From Pollenia angustigena (lineage: Eukaryota > Arthropoda > Insecta > Diptera > Polleniidae): 64,000 nt of DNA. Below the pieces are notes generated by a model, which was not told the origin of the DNA, made no database searches, and saw nothing but the letters and a program-made list of their open reading frames with translations. Each line of letters opens with the position of its first letter. Position 1 is the first letter of the stretch. A program made the translations under genes and the position numbers. Shown one piece after another: positions 1 through 11,399 of the stretch. The stretch spans positions 245,829,803 through 245,893,802 of the forward strand of contig OV884059.1 of NCBI GenBank assembly GCA_930367215.1. The letters run 5' to 3'.

Positions 1-260
1 AGGTGAACCTATACTCTGACCCAAATAACTTTTACATTAAATTTAATAAACGTATACTTTGACCTAATGAAGTAATACTTTGTTTCAATGGACTTTTGGC
101 TTGAATATTTGTATTTGTCGAAGATCGATCAGGACGCTTTACAGTGGTATTTCTTCATACATCTAACTGCAAAAAATAGAAGGAGTGATCCTACACCGAT
201 GAAATTTTGCACGCATGTTTAAATTTAAGTAGAAAAGAAAAATACAAAAAATTTTTAAAA
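1..260. other. AT-rich sequence leading into a tandem repeat
   Basis: No gene seen. The last 80 bases (GATCCTACACCGATGAAATT onward) look like a decayed extra copy of the repeat unit that follows. Confidence 0.4.
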
Positions 261-760
261 TCCGTCGACTCCTAGGAGTACCTCCCTTGGACCCCCATTT
301 TTTTGCTTATTTTTCTTCTCAACGTATGGGCCGCAATTCGCAACGGAATTTGATAAAATTTAGCAGATGCCCATAAGTTGATCTAAAAAAAGAGCACTAC
401 AAATTTTGGTTGAAATCCGTCGACTCCTAGTGGTACCTCCCTTGGACCCCCATTTTTTTTTGCTTTGTTTTCTTCTCAACGTATGGGCCGCAATTCGCAA
501 CGGAATTTGATAAAATTAAGCAGATGTCCATAAGTTGATCTAAAAAAGAGCACTACAAATTTTGGTTGAAATCCGTCGACTCCTAGGGGTACCTCCCTTA
601 GACCCCCATTTTTTTTGCTTATTTTTCTTCTCAACGTATGGGCCGCAATTCGCAATGGAATTTGATAAAATTTAGCAGATGCCCATAAGTTGATCTAAAA
701 AAAGAGCACTACAAATTTTGGTTGAAATCCGTCGACTCCTGGTGGTACCTCCCTTAGACA
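261..760. repeat. 156-bp tandem repeat, about 3.2 copies
   Basis: The phrase TCCGTCGACTCCTAG recurs at 261, 416, 572 and 728, a period of 155-156 bases. Each unit also carries GTACCTCCCTT, CAACGTATGGGCCGCAATTC and GTTGATCTAAAAAA in the same order. Units are nearly identical, so the array is young or recently homogenised. No open frame runs through it. It may be a short satellite or the internal tandem block of a transposon. Confidence 0.9.
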
Positions 761-1702
761 TTTTTTTTTATTAAAACATATGATTTTGTTTATTTTATTT
801 TTTTAATCTTATTCACTTTTAAAAACAGCTGCCAACAATTTATTGAGAAATTGTTGTTATAATTAATAACTCAAATTTCTTTAAACCGTTAAGCCTAAAG
901 GTATGCAAAACTTTTTTATTACAAATACTAGGGTGCAATATTCGAGACTTTTTTTTTTACTAAATTTGGATTTTTTAAAAAATTGACAAAAGTTGGTGAA
1001 TTTTTTTGACTATTTAGAAAGAAGAGCCTTTTACCTTTCATTTCGTTATACTGAGAGCACGGAGGTAAACCGAGCTAACTGACTTTTTCTCCAACGAAAA
1101 CAGCCAATGCTGAATTTTTAGGGACAATTTTGATGCACTCATATCTCCCAAACTATGTATGCAATAACTTTTTCTTTTCCTTAAAATTAAAAACAAGGCT
1201 TTGGACTTAAATAAAGTCGACACTCAGATTTTTCCGCTCGAAACATCTTCGATATATAAATCTCTGAATTTGAACAAAATTACCATATATTTCCCTTTCA
1301 CAACATTAAACTGATTTCAACCGATCTTTTCTAAGAATATATATACATACATCTTAAAAGAAATGCAGTTTTTGGTTTGCCAGACTCTTCTCTATTAAAT
1401 AGCATCATTAGATTTTTTAAAAGTAATAGTCCAAAAATGCCTTTTTTGCAGTAGAAATCCCATAGTGCGCTTATTAGGTGTCGACTTTAAATGACAGTTT
1501 CCGTCGTCTAAAAACGCCCAGTTCAAAGCACCGATGTTATCGACAAATAAACAAAACAACATCTCCATCGGAGAGTGAGAAAACCCACAAAACATTATTA
1601 TACAAAAATATTATAAAAACATCAAATAACCAAAAATAGTTCAATAAATACATACATAAATAAAAAACATATAAATTGACCATTATTCGACCTTTACAAA
1701 AT
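761..1702. other. gene-free AT-rich stretch
   Basis: Only short chance frames are present, with no splice-framed coding signal, TIRs or tandem repeats that I can support. Confidence 0.5.
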
Positions 1703-1925
1703 TTTATTAGTATTATTATTTAATTAAGCTTGAGGTCTCTTTTTTTATAAAAAACAAATTATTTTTATTTAATCCAATATTTCGGCACTCCGTTGTGTGC
1801 CTTCTTCAAGAAAAAACCCTGAAGAAGGCACACAACGGAGTGCCGAAATATTGGATTAAATAAAAATAATTTGTTTTTTATAAAAAAAGAGACCTCAAGC
1901 TTAATTAAATAATAATACTAATAAA
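1703..1925. repeat. perfect long palindrome (106-bp arms) with hammerhead-like core
   Basis: Bases 1703-1808 are the exact reverse complement of 1820-1925, with an 11-base spacer at 1809-1819. Each arm, read outward from the centre, contains CTGAAGA, then GGCAC...GTGCC (a 5-bp hairpin), then GAAA. This is the CUGANGA-stem II-GAAA core order of hammerhead ribozymes and resembles the motif known from Penelope-like-element termini. Stem III would be only about 1 bp, so activity is doubtful. The exact arm identity indicates a very recent inverted duplication. Confidence 0.85.
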
Positions 1926-2035
1926 TAAAAAACATTAAATAAAACAAATCCATAAGTTTAAGCAAGTAAGAAAGTATAGTCGGTCAAGCCCGACCATATG
2001 ATACCCTACACTAGAGTATTTAAAAACACATAATG

Positions 2036-2390
2036 CTTATGTGTCCATATAAATATGGATTTATCTGTGTTTATAAACTTCATGAAAATCGGGTTGAAAG
2101 TTTGTGAGAGGCAGAAATTGCCCCCTACCTCCCCTTGTGGTCCTATTTTTGTAAAACTGTATAGCTAGTGTATCCCTATAGATATGGATCTATCTATGTT
2201 TTAAATTTCATTAAAATCGGATTGAGAGAAAGAAACTGCCCCTATCTCCCCTCGTGGTCCTATTTTTTTAAAAATGCATACATTTTGTGTCCATATAGAT
2301 ATGGTTCTATCTATATTTTAAATTTCATTAAAATCGGTTTTATAGTTTCTGAGAGGAAGAAATTTCCCCCTATCTTCCCTCGTGGTCCTA
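2036..2390. repeat. three ~120-bp tandem units inside the family A element
   Basis: TGTCCATATAAATATGG (near 2041), its variant TGTATCCCTATAGATATGG (near 2168) and TGTCCATATAGATATGG (near 2288) each start a unit that ends CCCC(T/C)...CGTGGTCCTA. The units differ by roughly 10-15 percent. Confidence 0.8.
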
Positions 2391-2510
2391 CGATTCGGCC
2401 CATTTTCAAAAGGGCTTGGTCCTTGTGCCAATAAGAACCTATAACCCAAATTTTATCAAATTATCTCCAAAATTGCGACCTGTACTTTGCGCACAAGGTT
2501 ACATGGACAG

Positions 2511-2545
2511 CCATCCAGCCAGCCAGCCAGCCAGCCTGCCAGCCG
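2511..2545. repeat. CCAG microsatellite
   Basis: A short run of CCAG units, interrupted by CCTGCCAGC, leads into CGGACGGACATCG. It is part of the family A element. Confidence 0.8.
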
Positions 2546-2690
2546 GACGGACATCGTTAGTTCGACTCAGAAAGTGATTCTGAGAAGATCGGTATACTTT
2601 AAGGTGGGGGTAGGACCACTATTTTAAGGCGTTACACACATCAGCACAAATGCATAATACCCTCTCCACTATTGTGGTGTGGGTATAACA

Positions 2691-3054
2691 AACAAGAACT
2701 ATTAAACCCAATAAGACCTCAAACAAACAAAAACAAAGCTTAAATATACGAACGTATTATAGACAAACAAACACTGAATATAACGAATATAGTTGTTGTA
2801 AATAAATTCATTTTTTTAATAATTCAAACATTCTCTTTGTTTTAATCAGCAAACCACCAAGCAAGTAAGTATATTCAATCCCGTTAAATACAATACTAGC
2901 TGATCTACAACACCGCTGTTACACCCTACACACATTTATTACATTTCGTGTAATAAATTATTTTAATTATCTACTTCGGTCACGCCAAGTAGAAACAACA
3001 ATTTTTCAATTCAAGATTGGAATTTTTTTTAATACATCATCGGCTTTATTCATA
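2691..3054. other. gene-free spacer
   Basis: AT-rich sequence between two dispersed elements; nothing recognised. Confidence 0.5.
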
Positions 3055-3740
3055 AACCAGGTTAGAGCGGTAAATTCGGCTGGGCCGAATCTTTGATACC
3101 CTCCACCGACAGTTCAAATTATTCAGGAGTGGACTCAATATGATATCTAAGTATATATTATTAATTTATCTTTATAAAAACTTACGTCAGCATTAAATTT
3201 GGTTGCGGTTAAGAACAATAAATACATTTTGACCGACGATCACGAGCGATCTTCACAAAATTTGATAGTGTGATTTCTAGTCTTATGAAAGAGTGACGTA
3301 CCAAATTTTATTATGATAGCATTATTTATTACGGTTGAGGCGTACTTAAATGTTTTCCGGGAGTAGGGCTTATATGTGGCCTAGTCGTATAAAACGAATT
3401 TCTGCAAAATCTTATATCGTTCCGTGGATTATTCCACCATTTTTGTTAGATTTTGTTACAAAATGATCAATTCTTTGTGGTTTTATATTTTGATTTGTCG
3501 CATTGATCCTGCTGAACATATTTTGCTGGATATCAATCCTTAACTGTTTTAGATAACTACAACCAATTTTAGACAAAGTTGTTCTTTTATGTTGAGTTTT
3601 TGGAAACGAGGCGAGCGGACATGGCTTAATCGAGTTAGAATTACTCAAGGAGCCAGAATATACTTATACCTTATACTTTATGGGTTCTAAAATGAATGAC
3701 AAACTTAGTATACCCTATTTAACTAGTAGTGGTGGTGGAG
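3055..3740 (-). mobile_element. dispersed element, hairpin-end family B
   Basis: The left end carries the hairpin ATTCGGCTGGGCCGAAT followed by ACCCTCCACC. The right end carries GACAAACTTAGTATACCC and GGTGGTGGAGAGTATA. It is the reverse orientation of the elements at 7110 and 14296, which share the CATTCCGT...GTCTGTCCGTC block. It is non-coding. Confidence 0.6.
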
Positions 3741-3749
3741 AGTATAAAA

Positions 3750-3915
3750 ATCCCATGGGGATTTTCAAAAAAATTGTGACAAATATTGTACAAGTTTTAA
3801 TCTACTAAACAGAATTTTATAACAAAAATTATAAAAATTATATTAAAAGTGTATTGAAAACAAGTTCCAAATTCTTGCGTTTTGCGTTTTCGATTTTCAG
3901 CACACCCCTGATGGA
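3750..3915. mobile_element. fragment of a hAT-like MITE (right half)
   Basis: The sequence ends TCGATTTTCAGCACACCCCTG, the inverted form of the TIR of the element at 10274-10497, and the internal AATTTTATAACAAAAATTATA segment is shared with it. The left half is missing or covered by family B. Confidence 0.55.
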
Positions 3916-3942
3916 GGAATGAAGCCAATTTTTAACACAAAA

Positions 3943-4412
3943 AAAGTATAGCCGATCAAGCCCGACCCTACATTACAGTATTTGGGCGATTATGTTTCCG
4001 TCGAAAAGAGTATGTTTTGAGGTTAAGATTCACATAAGAGCCTTTTGTGCCAAATATTATCTTAATATCAACTACTATAACTATGATTACTACTATGAGA
4101 TAACATAGAAGCTTTTATTAAGGTAACTTATTATAAGTGTATTCGTATGGAAGCTGTTGTCAAATATGACCCGATTCAAATTAAATTTGTTTTGCTGATT
4201 TATGTAGGTTGCAACAAAATCTTTTTGGACCTAATTAAACCCAAATGTCAATATAGCAAGGTAGTTAATGGGCACAAAATCCTATTCCGGAAAAAAGAAG
4301 TTTGCATGTGGTCTATGAAAACTAAATAACCGCTTTTCCGCCGGGGCCTCGTTAGATAGATTTAATCGGTATACTAAAAGGTGGGTTCAGAACCTATATT
4401 TTAATGTACATT
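3943..4412. mobile_element. family A element, truncated
   Basis: It starts AAGTATAGCCGATCAAGCCCG, matching the family A hairpin end. It finishes with ATCGGTATACT and AAGGTGGG, matching the other end. The internal tandem block is lost. Confidence 0.55.
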
Positions 4413-4496
4413 CACATACAGAAGGGCGGGTGTTAAAAGTAAGAGCAAAATGTTGTGCTAAAGTGTCTCTGGCACCTCGAAATTTTTCCCTATGTA

Positions 4497-4735
4497 TTTT
4501 TTTTTTTTTTTTTTTTTTTTGGGGAGGTAGGGAAAATGCCTTACGCATCTCAGATACTGTCGTCACAGTTCTGGTATGTGGAGCTCGCATCCACTAAAAA
4601 CCCCCCCTTTTCTTGAGCCATTTCTCCGCCCCGGGACCACTTTCGCATTACTTCGGGACGGGGCTCCTATTTTGTTCCTATGGAACAGGCGCCGTTGTTC
4701 CTACGTCTAGGTCCCCCTTTTTTTTGCGTAGCACT
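4497..4735 (-). mobile_element. LINE-like 3' tail with poly(A)
   Basis: On the minus strand an unusually GC-rich segment ends TTTTCCCTACCTCCCC and runs straight into 24 A residues (plus-strand T run 4497-4520). This is the look of a 5'-truncated non-LTR retrotransposon 3' end. No reverse-transcriptase residues are included, so the clade cannot be called. Confidence 0.45.
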
Positions 4736-5426
4736 TTTTCTATAAACGTTGCAACGCATTTCCAAGATCTGAAACTAACATATTAATTTAGAAATATAAC
4801 ACAGTGCAACAAAATTCGGTTCATCGCCGCCAGCCTCATTACTTGCAACGCGAAATGAAACTAGAGTATTGATAGAGATAATCTGCCAAAGGGTTTTGAA
4901 AAGTTAGCTCGGGTTTCCGAAATAGAGGCCCCAAAAGTTTTTGAATTTTTCAAAAAAATATACTAAATGTACTTGAGCTAAAATACTATTTAAGATTTGT
5001 TCAGTAGAATTGTATGGTGATTCTTTTATAAGAATAAATTAACCCTCTTACACTCATTTTAAAGGGTAATTTTTGTCATTTTTTTAACTTCCACACAAAA
5101 GTATACTAAAACGGCACTTTAGAGGGTTAAAATTTTCGACGAATATTTTCTGCATAAAATTTCACTGGGGGTCTTCTAAGAACAAAACCGTGCAATGTAT
5201 GTAAAACGGATTTTCGAAATTCCGGGCCTTGAAATTTTTTAATTTTTTTCATTAAAATTGTTGATGTTTATCGTTAATGAATGCTTTTAATGTACCGGAT
5301 ATACGTACGTTAAAGTTTACAATGAATATTAGTGAATATTCATTTAAACAATGTATGTTTACATTGAATCAACGTATTTTTAGAAAATTATTAATAAATC
5401 TTAATATTTTTAGAATATTAATTTCA
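4736..5426. other. gene-free spacer
   Basis: AT-rich sequence with several short direct words but no supported gene or element boundary. Confidence 0.5.
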
Positions 5427-5803
5427 AAAGATTTTGTTATTCGTGCTTAATTCCCAGTTTTTATTCTTGATAAAAACACTTGAAATTTATTGTTGATGGG
5501 ATAAGCTATTCCTATGCATTTCACTGGTTGCTTAGGCCAGATCATCAGGAAACTTCATCCATAAAGATTTTAGAAAAACTAAAGATATTAAACCAAATAA
5601 AACTGTTAAACGTATAAGACTTATAGCAACAGTTTTACTTTTAACAATATCAAAGCTTTAACAAAACACATCAACAATAAAAAAGTGGGTTTATCTCATC
5701 TTACATTCCCCACTAGCTTATCCCATCAACAATAAATTTCAAGTGTTTTTATCAAGAATAAAAACTGGGAATTAAGCACGAATAACAAAATCTTTTGAAA
5801 TTA
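5427..5803 (-). mobile_element. ribozyme-repeat element with ~80-bp terminal inverted repeats
   Basis: The first ~80 bases (from CAAAAGATTTTGTTATTCG) reappear inverted at about 5717-5803, so the element looks like two opposed copies of the same terminal block. Between them lies a hammerhead core (5499-5560) and the TTTAGAAAAACTAAAGATAT region shared with all other copies of the family. Confidence 0.75.
5499..5560 (-). ncRNA. hammerhead ribozyme-like motif, copy 1
   Basis: The minus strand reads GGATGAAG-TTTC-CTGATGA-T-CTGG...CCAG-T-GAAA-TGCATA-GGAA-TAG-CTTATCC. Stem I (GGATGAAG/CTTATCC plus TTTC/GGAA) and stem II (CTGG/CCAG) pair, and the predicted cleavage is after ATA. This copy has a shortened palindrome ATGCAT at stem III. 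The U-U at the base of stem II is non-canonical. Confidence 0.6.
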
Positions 5804-5829
5804 AAATTTTGTACTCCCAAAAATTGAAA

Positions 5830-7100
5830 TTACTTTTTGATAATATTTTTAGAATATGTACCAAGTATATGTATGTAGCACGATTCGCGCGCCGTCCTTA
5901 ACATGCTTTTTTCGCCATTTTATCTTACAATTTTATTCCGAACATTTACGAAAAAACAGGCTAACTAAGTCAAAGAAACGCAGTTTGTTTTTGTATTTTA
6001 AGAAGCTTCATTTTATGACAAAATCATTTGTCTTCTCCACAACTTTTTCCTCTGAACCCATAATGTCAAATACTAAATTGTTTAAGTTAAAATTTAACAA
6101 TTTACAAAAGTGCGATTTTGTAAAAAGAAAAATATGAGAAAAATTGCCCATCTCAATTAAGTGTCATTTACGCTTTAAATATTTTCCATGAAAGATTTGA
6201 TAATGAATATAAAATAAATATGTAAATGCTTTGTTAAGAGATTTTAAAAGGGAAACGTGCCAGAAATTTAAAACATTTTGTCATACTTAACTGGAAATAA
6301 ATGACATTTAAGCAAAGCGTTTTTTCATTCTTCTGTTTGATAGACAAACATAGATATGTACATACATATATATTTATGCGAATGGCAGTCATTAAGTTAA
6401 AGATATTTGTTAAATTTTTCTATACATTTCAGACACAAATCTAGGCGGTAAATTACTTGCAACAAGAAATAATAAAAACATTTTGTACAAATGAAATTAA
6501 AATATTTAAAGATAAAAAGGAAAGATAAATTTCCATTTTTTATAAGCAAATTTACGTACTATAGTATACGAAATGAGAACGCAAATTTTGGGGCCTATAG
6601 AAAATCTATGGGGTACAATTCGTAGATATAATTCAAAAGTGATGAGTCCTTATTATTTAAATGATTCAAACAAAATTATTACTTTAGTCTTTGCTTTAAG
6701 ATAAAATTGCATAAATAAAAATAATGAGAATTTAGAGAACTAGATAAATTATCTTTATTAATAGGTTTCTTACTGAACTTAATTTAAATACCCTTCACCA
6801 CAACTTAATCTACATAAAATTCTAAGAAATTTCTCCGATCGACTTGGAAATTTTTTTACTTGGCTGAAAAATTTTTTTTGATGTCAACAAATTTTGAGTT
6901 TATAAAAAGATAAAGGGCAAAAGAACTTACTAACTTACCTTACTAAACAATTTTATTCAGAAAATTCGATTTCTTTTTGGAAAATGCAATTTGTTCAAAC
7001 ATTTATTTTTTTGGCGAAGACGGGTAATACATTTTCAAGTCGAGAGGCGCGGATTAGGATTTTATTTAAGATACATGGTTTCTTCGATAATATACATACA
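5830..7100. other. gene-free AT-rich stretch
   Basis: Only chance frames are present (for example 5856-6137, which has no coding character). There are scattered CATACATA microsatellite bits. Confidence 0.5.
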
Positions 7101-7109
7101 TATATAATT

Positions 7110-7680
7110 TTGTCATTCCGTTTGTAATTTGTACAATATTGCTGTAAAGTATAATATATTCTAGGTCCAGCGAAGTTGATCTAACGATGCCTGTCTGTCC
7201 GTGTGTTCTTTGAAATAGTGTTTTCGAAGACCCGAGATAATATTAGGTCATTTTATGTATGTATATATCACGAATAGTCCGAAATATTTTGCTATTAAAA
7301 TTCAGAAAGATCGGTCCACAAATGGCTGAGATGTAAGAAAAAAAATCTCGACAGCCTCTAATTTGTATCCATTAAATCCCTTGTTGATTTTTGTTTAATG
7401 CGCTTTTTATTTTTTTACACATAACAAACAAACTCATGATTTGCCGCTTAAATAGAAAAATGTGTTCTTTTAATACACACCGTAATCAATATATTTAATT
7501 TTAATGCTTTTTTGGCAGCGTGTGTTAGTGGCTGGGTGGTCTTAGGTGCTGCATTATACACGCTTCCTACTGGTTCTATATTCAAACATAGATACATTTA
7601 TATTTATTTATATAACTTTATGTTCTTTCGCACCATGGTGTAGGGTATATAAAATTTGGCATATCCGAACATAGCACACC
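7110..7680 (+). mobile_element. hairpin-end family B, degraded copy
   Basis: It begins TTGTCATTCCGTTTGTAA and ATATATTCTAGGTCC, then CTGTCTGTCCGTGTG. It ends GTAGGGTATATAAAATTTGG and ATCCGAACATAGCAC, where the terminal hairpin is decayed. Same orientation as 14296-16036. Confidence 0.55.
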
Positions 7681-7849
7681 CACTGCTAGTGAATGTTGCT
7701 ATTTTATCTTTTAATAGGAATAACTTATATTTATTTATATGTGTGCATGTCTGTGAAGAGCTTTTTTTCTTTAAGTTGTAGCAAATTGCCACTCAAAACC
7801 ATAAAAATTAACTGTTTAGTGTAAACTGTCTCCCAACGGCAACGGTACA

Positions 7850-8656
7850 TACATACATATATATTAATTTTCATAGCCATGTATGCACCGACCTTTTGAC
7901 GGAAATGTATGTAACGTATGGACTCCAAAACGGCTGGGCCGATTTTGATGAAATTTTCTGGGAATCTTCAGAATATTCAGGCGAGTGACACTGTGAAGTC
8001 TGATTTTTGCTTTTCGGTCTGCGGGCGGAGGGGCGTGGCAAAATCCAATTTTCATATTGCAACACCAATGACATATACTACATATACATATTTATTTATT
8101 TTTTGCTTTTTTTATTTTATATTTTTTGAAAGCCGTTGTCATGTTTTAAAAAACGAGATATCAAACTCTTAAATCGGTTATGTAGTTCCGAAGATATTTA
8201 AAAAATAATCTATGTATGTTAATAATGATCCAATATCAAAACTTTAAAACTTTTGAAATCCACGAATTCCGATGATTTCCAACGATTTACCATTCCAATT
8301 CAAGCGTCTCCAATTCCCTTTGCGTCTTGCCTTTGCTATGACCATCAGCAAAGCACAAGGCCAATCATTGACTATTGCTGGCTTAAACGGCCAGTTGTAT
8401 GTGGCTTGCTCCCGAGTTGGCACGCCAAAAACGTATACGTTTTTACACCAAATAAAACAAACAATACATACGTTTATTTTTTGATTGAGCTCATATCTAC
8501 ACCATATGTAAGTTATTCTTTAAAAAAACTTTATGATAGGTATTCCATGGATTTTTATTTAAAGGCCGTAAATTTCGTTAAAAGCTCAATTAAAATCGTG
8601 TGGTAATACAACACTAATGATTGCTTAGGGCCAGCAACGCGGACCGGGTCAGCTAG
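7850..8656 (+). mobile_element. Helitron remnant
   Basis: The 5' region holds the fly/lepidopteran Helitron leader phrase GACTCCAAAACGGCTGGGCC followed by GATTTTGATGAAATTTT. The middle encodes a Pif1-type helicase scrap. The 3' end is ACCGGGTCAGCTAG directly before T, the CTAG-3' end expected of Helitrons. At about 0.8 kb it lacks the Rep domain and most of the helicase, so it is an internal-deletion derivative. The 5' boundary is uncertain. Confidence 0.75.
8272..8455 (+). pseudogene. Helitron Pif1-helicase C-terminal fragment
   Basis: The frame reads PFQFKRLQFPLRLAFAMTIS then KAQGQSLTIAGL and GQLYVACSRVG. These are motifs V-VI of the helicase domain in Helitron Rep/Hel proteins. About a dozen residues normally between GL and GQLY are missing, and nothing upstream is coding, so this is a relic. 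It sits about 200 bases before the Helitron 3' end, as expected. Confidence 0.8.
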
Positions 8657-8879
8657 TATATTTATATAACTTCCCTTAACAATTTATTTTATAAATAAAA
8701 AATGGAAATACTACTAACTAAAGAATGGCAAAATATTTTTTACATAATAAAACTAATTTGCTGGTAATTCACAAAAAAATATTTCAAAAAAATCATGATT
8801 GATTTGAATCCTTTATATCCAAAATTCTATTGCAAGGTCGGTCAAAAATAGCTATAAGAGAATAACGTCCTGAATTTTA
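8657..8879. other. gene-free spacer
   Basis: AT-rich; nothing recognised. Confidence 0.4.
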
Positions 8880-9365
8880 TTCCAATCGGACTAAACGCTT
8901 ACAATATCCAGAATAATTAAATTTTTTATCCCAAATCGCCCACTGTGCAATGTAATTAAAATATTAAGGCAATCTTGAGTGAGCGGCTTTTTGCGGTTTG
9001 CTTTAAGTTTTGTGCTTTGGTGTGTTCTGACATACATATGTAGTAAAACTTAATGTCTAGCATATTTGCAAAACATTTCATTCCTGCCCTCGCCATACTT
9101 GGGGGTGTTTTGTAAGATTTGTTAGAATAGAGCCAAATATTAACGATAGGAAGGGGGAGTTTTTGAACATACTTTATACATCAGAAAGAACACATAGTTT
9201 CATATACCGATATGCTGAACGAATAGGCCAAAATGGTGCAACTTTTACCTCCCTAAAAAAATTCCGATGTGATCTTTTAAAAACACGTATATTTTTTTTT
9301 TTTTTTTTGGTGTCCTCTAGCAGAACCCATTGTCAGAGCCCCGTTATTTTTTTCTGTATTGTAAA
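8880..9365 (+). repeat. dispersed repeat shared with 47945-48310
   Basis: The block from CGCCCACTGTGCAAT through GGCAATCTTGAGTGAGCGG to GGGGGAGTTTTT recurs inverted at 47945-48200. The block AGAACCCATTGTCAGAGCCC recurs in direct orientation near 48255. The two parts therefore have switched relative orientation between copies. Confidence 0.65.
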
Positions 9366-10273
9366 GTGTAACAATTTCGATGTTTTTGGCTAGGAACTCC
9401 GCACATTTTTCTGGAAAGGATTCCGAACTATTTGTTTAGGAAAATCAGGGACTTTATTAACTGAATTATGGTAATTTTACTGCTGATATAATTGTAAATA
9501 AGTTCTGTCAAAAAATAGATGTACATAGTACATAAATTAAAATCCAATAAGTAAGGTTATGTTAAATGTTCTCAAACTTTGAACTAGTGAAATTTAAAAC
9601 TTTTTAAAAAACGTTAAAAGTTGTTCCCTATTGCTTTAACAAATTTTATGATTTTATATACAGAGCAACTGCAATAGATGATGAAAGAAGTGAAAAATTA
9701 TCATTTAATTAGCATTAAGGCGAATTTACTTCAGGTGGCGGCGAGACTACAACAAGTCAACAACACAAAAAACAACATGTATTTTGTTTTTATTTTTCGG
9801 TCAAGTAATGTCAAAAACAAGGCGAATTAATATATATATATATATATGAATTCGCCTTGTATAAAACAGTTGCCTTAAGCAGGGCTACCAGATTTGGGGT
9901 TCTAATCTCAAATTAGTTTAAAAAAATTTATTTCGGGCTTATATTGAGAATGTAAAAAAAACATTTTTCTTTTTAGGGAAATTATTGAAAGATTTGTTTC
10001 TGTTACAAGCAGTCATACATACATATATAAAATCTGTAAGACTTTTTATGTACAAAACTCATTTTAATACAATATATGAAACAAATTATAGCGCAAATAC
10101 AATATCGGACGGCTGAAAAATCTGATTTACTGATCAGTAAATATCAGTTTTTTTATTTAAAATTAATCAGCAGCATATTTTTCTCATCTAAAAAACGTTT
10201 GCCCCATTTGTTTAGGTTGACCTGTTAAAACTCTATGAAGTAAAAATAGTTTTAAACGTATGTCCACAAACAT
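9366..10273. other. gene-free stretch with a TA-rich hairpin
   Basis: A palindrome with arms ACAAGGCGAATT/AATTCGCCTTGT brackets a (TA)n core at 9814-9860. Otherwise no gene or element is recognised. Confidence 0.5.
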
Positions 10274-10497
10274 ATTCAGGGGTGTTCTGAAAATCGAAAA
10301 CAAAAAACCCAAAAATTTTATATGTAATTTTTTAATAAGATTTCCGTGATAAAAGAATTTTTCGACAAATTTTAAACAATTATTTCTTTATTAAACTGAA
10401 TTTTATAATAAAAATTATACAAATTAGTTTAAAAGAGTATTATAAACAACTGAACAATTTTATTGTTTTACTTTTTCGATTTCCAGAACACTCTTGA
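10274..10497. mobile_element. hAT-like MITE, 224 bp
   Basis: Terminal inverted repeats begin CAGGGGTGTTCTG...ATCGAAAA on the left and CAAGAGTGTTCTG...ATCGAAAA on the right. No intact target duplication was found. The right half matches 3750-3915. Confidence 0.6.
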
Positions 10498-10974
10498 ATG
10501 GCTAAGCCAATTAATATTTTACGCGTTAAATGGATGAGTTTGTGGGTCGTTATTAATTTCTTAAACGATATAAAATGGTTTAACGTGGATTTCCAGGCAG
10601 ACTCCATTGATGCTAGAAGCATGTTTGCCAATGTGCACATGATGCTTTAAGGTTTATATTTTAACCACTAGTCATAGGAACAAGAAATTTAAAATGTATT
10701 AATAATATCTTAGATTAACTGATCACAACTTCCACTTCTTTTAATAACGTAGATTTTTGGTGAGAATTTGTAAGATAATTACCAAATTGTAAAATTGGTT
10801 ACATGACATTATTGTTTTAGTGTGCTTATCTATGCTAAACTAAATAATTTTTTTTTTAAGAATTATTTGGTGGCTTTTTATTTTTAGAGGGGATATTTTA
10901 AGAAATTTTTATTTTAAATTTGGGATTGAAGAAAAAATTTATCTGGCATCCCTAAACTAAAATTAACAATATTT
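10498..10974. other. gene-free spacer
   Basis: AT-rich; the short minus-strand frame 10440-10640 overlaps the MITE end and has no coding character. Confidence 0.4.
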
Positions 10975-11399
10975 TTAATCAGAATAAAGTTAATAAAATA
11001 AAATTTTCATTAAATTATTTTTACAAAAAAAAAAAAAAATGTACTTTGGACTTTGAGAAGAAATCTTGAAGAAAAGTACGAAAAACAGAAGTAAATCAAT
11101 TAAAATACATAGATAATCATTCAAAGCAAATTTCGATCTAACAAAGGTTAAATACAATTTGGGTTAAAGATTGATGCCAGGGCTGTCAGATATGGCGATT
11201 TCTCGCCAAACGTGGCGATTTTGAAACGTGTTTGGCGATGGGAATTCCTGTTTGGCGACTGGCGACTTTTATGGCGATTTCTGATATAACTGGCGATTAA
11301 CTTGGCTATTTTTACCATTTATATTACAGTAGAATCGCAAAAAAGTTAATCTCGCGGATAAGTTAACCGAATTTAAGCGTCAATGCGTCGCTCTAAAAA

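Larger units (their letters stand above)
1964..2690. mobile_element. dispersed element, hairpin-end family A
   Basis: The left end has the hairpin GTCGG/CCGAC followed by ATACCCTACAC. The right end is ATACCCTCTCCACTATTGTG and GGGTATAA. Internal landmarks (GTGATTCTGAGAAGATCGGT, the CCAG run, GGACGGACATCG) recur in the other family members at 3943, 38100 and 52547. It has no coding capacity and is a non-autonomous transposon of uncertain superfamily. Confidence 0.65.

Noticed and set aside
5856..6137. 93-codon plus-strand frame
   Set aside because: Low-complexity, Phe/Lys-rich translation of AT-rich DNA, with no start context or conservation signal.
8253..8606. 117-codon plus-strand frame overlapping the helicase scrap
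   Set aside because: It is the alternative frame of the Helitron helicase relic, which matches known motifs in the other frame.
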